Shown one piece after another: positions 1 to 6,548 of a stretch of 17,023 nucleotides of DNA. Source of the stretch: Planctomycetaceae bacterium (GTDB lineage: Bacteria; Planctomycetota; Planctomycetia; Pirellulales; Pirellulaceae); the NCBI GenBank assembly GCA_003506095.1, contig DNWZ01000463.1:1-17023 (forward strand), in the 5' to 3' direction. Both the position numbers and the translations under genes were made by a program. Each line of letters begins with the position of its first letter. Position 1 is the stretch's first letter. The notes beneath the pieces were generated by a model. It was not told the DNA's origin. It ran no database searches and saw only the letters and a list, made by a program, of their open reading frames with translations.

Positions 1-1
1 A

Positions 2-49
2 CGCTTTCAGAAGAAGTTGTTCTCCCGTCAAACCTCCCGGATGCCATGA
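2..49 (+). CDS. Possible 3' end of an upstream gene
   Basis: One frame is open from the window edge to a TGA at 47-49 and ends in residues RQTSRMP. That stop overlaps the ATG at 46 of the next gene as ATGA, an arrangement typical of co-translated neighbours. Only 15 codons are visible, so neither the product nor the reality of the gene can be judged. The frame of the following gene is also open back to base 1, which is an alternative reading. Confidence 0.2.
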   Translation, partial: RFQKKLFSRQTSRMP

Positions 50-1458
50 TGATTCATTACGCTAAGATGCCGCTGTTTGCTGCTGCGGTTTGGCTGATCT
101 CACTATCGTTCGCTTGGGGCGAAGAGACTTCCGACGGGAAATTCGCGGTCCGGAGCAACTTGCGAGCGGGCGCTGCCAAGGTCGATATCACGCCCGACAA
201 CGCTGCGGGCATGTTGGTCACCGGCCACCCGCGTCAGGTCAGTGGCGTGCGAGATCCGATCCGCGCCGCAGTGTTGATCCTCGACGATGGCCAGACGAAG
301 GCCGCCATTGTTACGCTCGATGTGATCGGTGCCTGGGAAGAAATGGTGCAACAGATCCGGCAGCGGATCGAGTGGGAGGCTGGTGTCCCCGGTCCCAACA
401 TCTTGGTCGCCGCTTCACACAACCACTCCGCGCCGGGCTGGAAGGATCATCCTGCCTGGGCCAGTGAGCTGGTCAAGAAGATCGGGACCGCCGCCAAGCA
501 GGCAGCGTCGGACATCCGGCCGGTCAGCGTCGGCTACGCTAAGGATGCGATCAGCTTCGGCATCAACCGACGCCAGGTGATCGATGGTCGCGCCGTGGTC
601 CGGCTGAATCCTGATGGCCCCAACGATCCACGCGTCAAGGTGCTGCGGTTTGATGACGGCCGATCACTCACGCCGTTGGCGGTGATCATGCACGCGGTCT
701 GCCACCCATGCTTTTTTACCTGGGGCGACAAAGGCTCACCGCCTTATCCCGATGGCTATCCATTGATGACCGCCGATTTCCCGGGTGAGGCCCAATCCTT
801 TGTCGAGATGTGCTACCGCGGCGAGACACATGCTCTGTTCTTGCAGGGTTGTGCGGGCGATATTCGACCTAACCTGCCCGGCTACCCGTATCGCTGCGCA
901 GATGAAGCCGACATCCAGTGGGCTGGCCGCGAACTGGGCGGGGCCGTCGTTAGCGCCCTTGCCCGCAGCGTCGTTCGTGAACAGTTGAGCCAACGCACTG
1001 ACTTTTATCCGATCCGTGTTGCCAGCGAGACGATCACGCTGCCCGGCAAGCAGCAAGCGGTCAGCGCAGAGTTGATGGCACTTAAGATCGGGCCGTTCCT
1101 GCTACTCACGATGCCGGGCGAGCCGATGGTCGAGTACGGTTTCAAGCTCGAGCAGGCCATTGCGGATCGCGCTATTCCCATCATCGTCGGTTACGCCAAC
1201 GGTAACATCGGTTACCTAGCCACCGAGGACGCGTATGAGGTGGGTGGCTATGAACCGAGTCGCTCACAACTGCAGCCCGAAGCCGAGAAAATCATCCTCG
1301 CAGCGCTTGGGCGTCTAGCCGACCGTGTTGTTGGCGACGTGTTCGAGTCGTTCTCCAAACACCCCGGCGATCTGAAACAGCGTCAGGCCGAGGAACAGGC
1401 TCGACTCAAGGCGGAGACTGCGCCTGAGGACCAAAGGCAAGCGCGGCCGGTACCCTAA
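46..1458 (+). CDS. Secreted neutral/alkaline ceramidase-domain protein
   Basis: The 470-residue protein starts with a signal peptide (hydrophobic stretch from about residue 8 to 24, then AWGEE), so it is probably exported. After it comes the neutral/alkaline non-lysosomal ceramidase N-terminal domain: AAKVDITP near residue 44, HNHSAPG with H125 and H127, HAVCHP with H216 and H220, ADFPGEAQ, QGCAGDIRPN, then MPGEPMVEYG and YANGNIGYLATEDAYEVGGYE. The histidines match the positions of the family's zinc ligands. Established ceramidases hydrolyse the amide bond of ceramide. This protein is shorter and lacks the C-terminal beta domain, as do many planctomycete homologues, whose substrates are unknown. 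The start at 46 is the first ATG in the window; 49 or 67 would also leave a usable signal peptide. No Shine-Dalgarno is seen, and the frame is open upstream to the window edge. The family call is strong; the substrate is inferred. Confidence 0.9.
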   Translation: MMIHYAKMPLFAAAVWLISLSFAWGEETSDGKFAVRSNLRAGAAKVDITPDNAAGMLVTGHPRQVSGVRDPIRAAVLILDDGQTKAAIVTLDVIGAWEEMVQQIRQRIEWEAGVPGPNILVAASHNHSAPGWKDHPAWASELVKKIGTAAKQAASDIRPVSVGYAKDAISFGINRRQVIDGRAVVRLNPDGPNDPRVKVLRFDDGRSLTPLAVIMHAVCHPCFFTWGDKGSPPYPDGYPLMTADFPGEAQSFVEMCYRGETHALFLQGCAGDIRPNLPGYPYRCADEADIQWAGRELGGAVVSALARSVVREQLSQRTDFYPIRVASETITLPGKQQAVSAELMALKIGPFLLLTMPGEPMVEYGFKLEQAIADRAIPIIVGYANGNIGYLATEDAYEVGGYEPSRSQLQPEAEKIILAALGRLADRVVGDVFESFSKHPGDLKQRQAEEQARLKAETAPEDQRQARPVP

Positions 1459-2040
1459 ATCCACGAGCCTAAATCGACAAGCAGGCCCTCATGACCATTT
1501 AAGGAACTGCTCTGCTCTAACTGTGTCTGCTGTGGCCGATATGAACCTAGGCAAGCACATCGGCATGGCGATCGGCGGCTGCTGTTTATCGAACTGCCGT
1601 AACGATCGATATCATGAACCAGTGCCAATCTGAAACTCCAGTAATGCTTTTCGGCAAAGCCACGATATCGGCGGGCGGTAACCTGCAGCTACTCGCGACC
1701 GCAGTGCCGATGGCACTATTGCGATGAGTCACCCCTCGACCCGTCGCGGCAGGTCGACGAGCGGGCAATCTAACGCCGGCTGGACCAAACTGCGCCGCTT
1801 CGCCGTATTCGATGTCTACTCATTCGCAAGCCGCATCACGCCTGTCGGCCGGTGAGTAAAATGGCCGAACGCAGGCGGAAGAGCTACCGCGACAGATGCC
1901 GACCATCCAGTTGTATGTCCGATTCATCGGCTGGATAATCTCGGCGCCAGTTTGCCCGCTTCGTCTTCGGAAACGGCAAAGAGTCGGCGGCGTTTCCTCG
2001 GATAGTCGACGACAACTTTCCAGCAGCAGACATTGAAGCA
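1459..2040. other. 582 bp gap without a recognisable gene
   Basis: Short ORFs on both strands here show no family pattern, and none has a convincing start. The only local structure I see is a short inverted repeat AGTGCC-gat-GGCACT near 1702-1716, with no T-run after it. The region may hold decayed coding sequence, but I cannot identify any. Confidence 0.5.
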
Positions 2041-2832
2041 ATGGCCAAAAAGAAATCGTCAATCAAGACTTTGCGACAGTCCTGGGTAAAAGATACGGAA
2101 AACCGGTCATTAAGCGATGGCGACCGTATTCGATTGTTCTGGGAAATCAGTCGACAAGCTGCCGAGATCACTAAAGAGGGCAAAGATAAGCCCATGGTCA
2201 AAGAAATCAGAGCAGAGATCGCCAGGCTTTGCAGCTCAACCGCATCCAATGCACGGATCCACAAGCATCTAGTCGGACAATATCTTCGGCTTAAAAATCT
2301 TTCCAAGGTCGATGTGAGAAAGCTGGTGAAAGACGCCGATCACAAAGATCCAATCAATAAGCAAACCGCCAGTCAAGCGAAACAGGCCACAGGCAAATCT
2401 CGCATGACCATTTCGCACGCTTTGTTGCTAGCCGCAGTAACCGACGGAGCCAAGCGTGAAAAGCTGCTGGACGATGCTGTCAAGAACCACTGGTCATACA
2501 AGGTCCTCAAAGCAAAATCGGTGAAGCTTCGCGTGGGTTCTCTCGCACACCCCGTAAAGTCGACCGGGAATAAACCGGTGCGAAATCGACAGACCGTCAA
2601 CTCGATTGCTAGAACCGCCGATGAGCTGGTGAAGTTACTTTCCAAGTTAAGCGATGATTCATTTGCCGAATCCATCAAGTATTCCGATCGACGAAACCCG
2701 GCTGACACGCTCAAAAAGTTGAACGGCTTGACTAAGAAACTTGACGAGATCCACAAGCAGATCCCTGATGTGATAGAGGCTGCTGAAGTCGCCGTTGAAG
2801 CGCTGAAGGAATTCATAAAGCAACAGCGGTAG
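2041..2832 (+). CDS. Lysine-rich protein with ParB/YhcG-like segment
   Basis: This is a 263-residue basic protein beginning MAKKKSS, with no signal peptide or membrane segment. Residues about 30-110 are predicted mostly helical. Residues about 120-165 (SRMTISHALLLAAV, then KREKLLDDAVKNHWSYKVL) follow the pattern of the helix-turn-helix part of ParB/Noc proteins and of the YhcG/DUF1016 N-terminal domain, in which a 'HA.LL.....R..L...A....WS...L' arrangement recurs. The last 60 residues are a long amphipathic, probably coiled-coil helix. I infer a DNA-associated role, but this is resemblance by eye and not a family assignment. The ATG at 2041 is preceded by a weak GAAG. It stands alone just outside the left tRNA fragment, so it may belong to the resident chromosome or to an older mobile element. 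Confidence 0.65.
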   Translation: MAKKKSSIKTLRQSWVKDTENRSLSDGDRIRLFWEISRQAAEITKEGKDKPMVKEIRAEIARLCSSTASNARIHKHLVGQYLRLKNLSKVDVRKLVKDADHKDPINKQTASQAKQATGKSRMTISHALLLAAVTDGAKREKLLDDAVKNHWSYKVLKAKSVKLRVGSLAHPVKSTGNKPVRNRQTVNSIARTADELVKLLSKLSDDSFAESIKYSDRRNPADTLKKLNGLTKKLDEIHKQIPDVIEAAEVAVEALKEFIKQQR

Positions 2833-3130
2833 GTGGCCGTTGCGGTACGGTTGCCATTGCGACCTGCTGTGCGACAACCGATTCCTTTTCCCGCTGACGG
2901 ATGTTGTTAAGAGGATCGGGCTCGGCATAGAAGTCCGTTTTTCAAGGTGCACGCCGCAATCGGATCTCTACCGTTTTGTACCGTTTTGCGCTTTTGGCGA
3001 TTTCAGGAAATACCGCAAACACGGGAAAAACGCAAAATAGAAAAAGAAGCCTTGCGAAGGATTGAAACAGCTGGATAATATCAAAAACACGAGGAAAAAC
3101 GCTGTTTTCCGCCGTTCAGCCGAGATTTCT
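2833..3130. repeat. Repeat-rich region left of the tRNA fragment
   Basis: No gene is supported here. Two adjacent direct copies of TACCGTTTTG lie at 2969-2988, and TACCGTTTTGCGC at 2979-2991 recurs at 3271-3283, just before the integrase start. AAACACGGGAAAAACGC at 3017-3033 recurs at 3085-3102 with one extra A. GGAAAA (3093-3098) faces TTTTCC (3105-3110). The cluster surrounds a tRNA 3' end next to an integrase gene, so arm-type integrase or excisionase binding sites are the most likely meaning. That is an inference. Confidence 0.5.
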
Positions 3131-3170
3131 GGGGGTCAAAAGGTCGCAGGTTCGAATCCTGTCACCCCGA
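3131..3170 (+). tRNA. 3' half of a tRNA, probably tRNA-Pro (partial)
   Basis: The sequence runs from the anticodon region (GGGGGTCA) through a variable loop AAGGTC, a T arm GCAGG-TTCGAAT-CCTGT and an acceptor strand CACCCCG with discriminator A; CCA is not encoded. An acceptor beginning CGGGGTG, a GGG-like anticodon segment and A73 fit bacterial tRNA-Pro. No matching D arm or 5' acceptor strand lies upstream, so this is a fragment and not a working tRNA. Loss of the 5' half near the anticodon loop, next to a tyrosine integrase gene, is what an attachment site of an integrated element looks like. Confidence 0.75.
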
Positions 3171-3258
3171 TTTTGCCAATTTCGGCAATTTCTTTACAAC
3201 CGAAACAAGGTTGGTGGTTGCCTGCCGATGGACGGCAGTGCGGCGTTTTTCCACTTAA

Positions 3259-3280
3259 CAAAACGGTAATTACCGTTTTG
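3259..3280. promoter_or_regulatory. 22 bp perfect palindrome before the integrase ATG
   Basis: CAAAACGGTAA is followed directly by its exact reverse complement, giving a perfect 22 bp palindrome that ends 3 bases before the ATG at 3284. Its right half, TACCGTTTTG, is the same unit found twice as direct repeats at 2969-2988. Position and repetition suggest a protein-binding site, either an operator controlling the integrase or an arm-type recombination site. The binding protein is unknown. Confidence 0.55.
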
Positions 3281-3283
3281 CGC

Positions 3284-3748
3284 ATGGGCGGGCCTTCAGC
3301 CACGCCACGTCTAGTTAAGACGCTTCCGAAGTACCGCAAGCACTGTGCATCGGGTCGAGCCGTTGTGACCCTGCTCGGGACAGGCCACTACCTCGGACCA
3401 TTGAGTTCGAAAAGTAGTAAGCAACTCTACGATCGACTGATCGCAGAATACTGTTCCGGCCAACGAACACCGGTTGCCGAGGAATCGATCACGGTCCTCG
3501 AAGTCATCCATCGTTACTGGCAGTTTTGCAAAACCTATTACGTCAAAGGCGTGAAGCCGACCAGCGAGCAGGGGGCTATTCGCTGGGTGGCCAAATCTCG
3601 AAAGCAATTTTACGGATCGCTGCCAGCGTCGAAGTTCGGCCCGCTGGCTTTGAAGACACTTCGTAACGGCTGGATAACCAACGGACTGTATCGTAGCACG
3701 ATCAACCAGAACGTGGGGCGTGTTGTTCGAATGATCCGCTGGTGCTGA
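3284..3748 (+). pseudogene. Truncated tyrosine recombinase/integrase (N-terminal part)
   Basis: The 154 codons match the N-terminal half of integrases common in planctomycetes. PKYRKH...SG.AVVTL...HYLGP near residues 15-38 is the usual opening. SSKQLYDRLIAEY, the YWQFCKTYY helix and KPTSEQGAI follow, then the SAM-like core-binding domain FGPLALKTLR...GLYRSTINQNVGRVVRMIRW. A TGA follows directly, and the catalytic domain with the R-H-R-Y residues is absent, so the protein cannot recombine DNA. The frame is open upstream through the tRNA fragment, but homology begins after the ATG at 3284, so that start is chosen. The truncation lies about 55 bp before the likely left end of the IS21 remnant, so IS insertion or an associated deletion may have removed the rest. 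It probably once mobilised an element inserted at the adjacent tRNA. Confidence 0.8.
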
Positions 3749-3802
3749 AAGAGATGTAAATTGTCGCTTTGCGTTGCACGCCCGCTGGTCGCATCGGCTT
3801 CA

Positions 3803-4000
3803 TGTCGTTTCTGACCGGTGGACGAATAAGTGCCCGAAGTGGAGCTGGCAGTCATAAAGGGGACCAGGGTGGCAACCAAAACGGAGCCCACCAGGATGGT
3901 GAAGGGGCGGCGACGACGGGGCTTACTTGAGAAAGTCGGATCGGGTTTTGTGGGGAGCTTTGCCGCTCTGCCTACAAGCCCAATCCGAGGGCTTCTTTAG
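3803..4000 (+). mobile_element. Probable left-end sequence of an IS21-type element
   Basis: This stretch lies between the truncated integrase and the istA remnant. It begins with TGTCGTTTC (IS21 elements characteristically start with TG) and holds repeated short units such as GGACCAGGGTGG and CCACCAGGATGG. The boundary at 3803 is a guess from position and the TGT start; no matching right end is preserved to confirm it. Confidence 0.35.
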
Positions 4001-4555
4001 GTGCTCAAAATGGAACAGATCGAACTCATACGCCGAATGCTACTCGTTGACGGATTGTCGGTTCGCGGGGTTGCTCGCAGGATCAGTCATTCGCGAAAGT
4101 CCATTCAAAAGGCACTCCCAGCCCCAGGACCTAGCTCCCACCGAGCCGAGCCGCGGCGCCTAAGCCGCGTCCCAGGCTCGAACCCTATGTCGAGACGGTC
4201 CGTGCCTGGTTAACCGACAACCTACAACGACCGCGCAAGCAGCGGCGCACTCCGGAGCGAGTTTGGGAACGACTGCGAGACGGGCACCAGTACGGCGGTG
4301 CAAGGCGAGCCGTCAGCGATCTCGTCAAAAAACTCCACCGCGAAATGATCCCGCCAGAAATCGTTGTTCCGATTGGCCATCCGCCAGGCAACGAGTTCCA
4401 AAATGATTGGGGCGAAGTCACCATTGAACCCAATGCCGTCACGACGAAGGCGATGATTTTCTCTGCGCCTGCTCGGCCTCCAGTAAGGCGACCTTTGTGC
4501 GTGCGTATCGTTTGGGCGTTCACTTTGAAGTTCACGCAATTTTTTCAATCTTTCA
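4001..4555 (+). pseudogene. istA: Decayed IS21-family transposase istA
   Basis: Homology to IstA runs through three frames. It starts at GTG 4001 with MLKMEQIELIRRMLLVDGL and VARRISHSRKSIQKAL, the N-terminal helix-turn-helix. From about 4165 it continues one frame over with LEPYVETVRAWL, RRTPERVWERLRDGHQYGG, then PIGHPPGNEFQNDWGEV, where the aspartate at 4405-4407 is the first acidic residue of the DDE catalytic core. From about 4458 a second shift gives SSKATFVRAYRLGVH. The rest of the catalytic domain and all of istB are gone. At least two frameshifts and a 3' truncation make it non-functional. The right limit is approximate because an opposing IS701-type remnant abuts it between about 4520 and 4560. 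Confidence 0.75.
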
Positions 4556-5168
4556 GGCCTGTTAAGCCATGCATGAAAGCGCGGCGGTACTTCGCCAACA
4601 AAGGCTTCACCGCGATCCTCGAGCCAGTCAAAGAAGCGGCCGCCGCGTCGACAAAGTTTGTCAAAAGTCCAAGCCTTCACGCGATTTGTGGTTTCATTTT
4701 GAATTCGATGTTGTCTGGTATGTAGTTTTTTTGATGCACCGGGTCATCACGCCACTCTTTCAAGAGATACAATTGTGCATCGATCAAACAACAGAGGTCA
4801 TTGCTTAAGTAAGATAATGCGGCGTTGTTGATGCAGTTTTCGGCTTTGCCCCGATTGCCATTGTATTGACGTTTGACACCCGCATTTTGATTTTCACTCT
4901 TGATTACACCTGTCTCATCAACGCAACCAATCGAATCGGGATGTGCATACTCAGCGGCGATCAGACGTTGGCATTCATCGCGAAGAAGTCCTTCATCAAA
5001 AACAATCGACTCCCAAAAACGCTACAGGGCTCGAGGTGCAATGTTTTGGACGCGCGCGATCGCCTCAGCATTTTTCCTTTGGATATTCGATAGCAACCCA
5101 CGCACATGGACTGCTAGGGTGGTAAAGCATTTACCCGTTCATCGAAAAGTAAACCGGGCGTTGTCCAG
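4555..5168 (-). pseudogene. Decayed IS701-family (DDE_5) transposase
   Basis: Read leftwards on the minus strand, homology starts near 5168 and includes VHVRGLLSNIQRKNAEAIA, then RAL-stop-RF, LLRDECQRLIAAEYAHPDSIG, and CVDETGVIKS with the catalytic-type aspartate at 4917-4919. It continues with GVKRQYNGNRGKAENC, QLYLLKEWRDDPV, IEFKMKPQIA and, after a stop and a small deletion, FDKLCRRGGRFFDWLEDRGEAFVGEVPPRFHAWL. This order is that of IS701-type transposases. There are in-frame stops (TGA near 5140 and TAG near 5025), a stop and deletion near 4683, and both termini are missing. It is inert and meets the istA remnant in opposite orientation. Confidence 0.75.
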
Positions 5169-5207
5169 CTAGGTTCGACACAATCGAATTGACTGGGTTT
5201 GAGGAGG

Positions 5208-5882
5208 TCATCTGCAACGTGACTGAAAGTCTCTTTCGCTCATCAAGGCATAGTAAATCGCCTCCAGCAGCGCGAGAATCGCGGGAATGAATGTCCAGCA
5301 GAACATGAGATACAGCAAGCCACGAAACGCTCGACCCATGTAGAAATGATGAATGCCGAGTCCTCCCAATAGCAATGCCAGCAGGACGGCGACGGCCTTG
5401 CTTTTATTTGGCCCATAGTAGCCGCTATGGTTGTGCGAAACATGCGTAACGTTTACCACCGGCTGAGCTGCTTGCTGAAACATATGCTGTGGCGCGGCGT
5501 GAATCTCTTTCGGGCGACCGTCTAGAAACTCATTGCAGTAGCGACATTTAATCGCGGTCGCAACAATCTGTTCACCGCAGAAAGGACAATCCCTATTTGC
5601 AGCGGTGGAGATAGCTGGTGCTACGGGGCGACTTGCCTCGACAGCGACGGGAACTGGCATCGTTGGTGGGGCGGGGGCGAGCAGTTGTGGCTTTTCTTTC
5701 ACCAAACCAATCTGCGTGAACAGCCCCTGGACCTTTCTTGCCTTTGACCACTCGCCGTTTACACCGAGACGCACCTTGGTCTCCGGTTTGATTTTTGCGG
5801 ACACTGCAAACTGCTTTAACTGATTCGAAGAAAAAGGCCCAAGAGCCTTTCCGTTGTGTTCGACAAACCAATCACGACTCAT
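5208..5882 (-). CDS. GYF_2 / zinc-ribbon / TM2 domain membrane protein
   Basis: The 224-residue protein has three modules. Residues 1-55 (DWFVEHNGKALGPFSSNQL...) form a GYF_2 (DUF4339) domain, thought to bind peptides. Residues 99-116 hold C-x2-C...C-x2-C (C99, C102, C113, C116), a zinc ribbon. Residues about 160-215 are a TM2 domain: KSKAVAVLLALLLGGLGIHHFYMGR, a glycine-rich turn, then FIPAILALLEAIYYALM, giving two membrane helices with the conserved G..G.H.FY.G pattern. A proline/alanine linker and a polar stretch join them. It should sit in the cytoplasmic membrane with its N-terminal domains in the cytosol. The gene is intact between a dead IS and the helicase operon and is divergent from the latter. 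Such proteins are common in planctomycetes and their function is unknown; whether it works with the neighbouring operon cannot be told. Confidence 0.85.
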   Translation of the reverse strand: MSRDWFVEHNGKALGPFSSNQLKQFAVSAKIKPETKVRLGVNGEWSKARKVQGLFTQIGLVKEKPQLLAPAPPTMPVPVAVEASRPVAPAISTAANRDCPFCGEQIVATAIKCRYCNEFLDGRPKEIHAAPQHMFQQAAQPVVNVTHVSHNHSGYYGPNKSKAVAVLLALLLGGLGIHHFYMGRAFRGLLYLMFCWTFIPAILALLEAIYYALMSERDFQSRCR

Positions 5883-6041
5883 GTGGAACCCTTGGTTACT
5901 ATGTTCGGTAAAAAAACGTTGTCGGAGAGCCGCTGTAATCCCGACATCTTCCGTTCACAAAACTTCCAGTGTGCCGGATTATTCGATTCGATCGATCCTA
6001 CCAAGAAGGCTAATCGCAAATCACTCGAGATACGGCACCGA

Positions 6042-6058
6042 GGGACAGCATGTGTCCC
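6042..6058. repeat. Hairpin GGGACA-N5-TGTCCC, copy 1
   Basis: GGGACA and TGTCCC face each other across the five-base loop GCATG. An outer ACC/GGT pair with two bulged bases could extend the stem. The same core recurs at 6307-6331. This copy has no T-run, which argues against a terminator and for a dispersed palindromic repeat. Confidence 0.45.
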
Positions 6059-6306
6059 GGTCGCGTTGCATTCACTCCCGCACGTGATCCCAATCTTCGA
6101 AGGCCATCTAAATCGCGTAAAGTTTCTTACTATTAACGTCCATAGCCGATGCTTACGACTCGCCATTTTCCCTTCAATCCCCCGACGAGATCGGTTCGGG
6201 AAACCTCGAATGTCACGCCAATCTGAGTGCCAGCGAGCTGACCTGCTACAAGATGGATTCAAAACTAAAAATCAAAACATAATCACCATGTCCGCATGCT
6301 GCAGTA

Positions 6307-6331
6307 GCCAGGGACACCATTTGTCCCTGGC
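6307..6331 (+). terminator. 10 bp hairpin followed by T-run (terminator-like repeat)
   Basis: GCCAGGGACA pairs perfectly with TGTCCCTGGC across the loop CCATT, and TTTTTT follows at 6337-6342. The shape is that of an intrinsic terminator, but no plus-strand gene ends just upstream. Because the GGGACA-N5-TGTCCC core is shared with 6042-6058, it may instead be a dispersed palindromic element. It could also insulate the operon from upstream transcription. Confidence 0.45.
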
Positions 6332-6548
6332 CGCAATTTTTTGATTGGGTAGGGTAATACTGCGAAAGTAGCGAAAGCACGCCTCGTAAACGAATGGCGG
6401 TGCCGAGGTCAAATGTGCCGTTGTACATCATCGAAGCAACGAATCAAAAATGTTGCATCCATATGGCTGACTTGGGAGCCGTCGCTGGTTAAACTTGGAG
6501 CCCTGCCTAACGACCAAAATTCCCACCAATGCGAACCAACTTGGCTTT

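Larger units (their letters stand above)
5883..6548. other. 666 bp gene-free region upstream of the helicase operon
   Basis: No ORF here looks real on either strand. It contains two related hairpins (6042-6058 and 6307-6331, listed separately) and the spacer between two divergent transcripts, so the operon promoter should lie here. I could not pick a convincing -35/-10 pair by eye. Confidence 0.5.

Noticed and set aside
2840..3040. 66-codon plus-strand ORF after the ParB-like gene
   Set aside because: No gene-like pattern apart from the terminal KYRKH, which is better explained as an integrase echo.
4167..4185. T-arm-like GGGTTCGAG on the minus strand
   Set aside because: It lies inside istA coding (RLEPYVE) and has no acceptor or other tRNA arms.
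4222..4680. A 152-codon minus-strand ORF across the IS junction
   Set aside because: Its first part is the C-terminal piece of the IS701-type transposase; the rest is antisense to istA. Not a separate gene.
5165..5185. AGGTTCGACAC resembling a T loop
   Set aside because: No stem partners or acceptor strand; it lies at the edge of the IS701 remnant.
5854..6344. Overlapping ORFs of 127-162 codons on both strands upstream of the operon
   Set aside because: Composition and lack of any family pattern suggest chance; they run through the hairpins.
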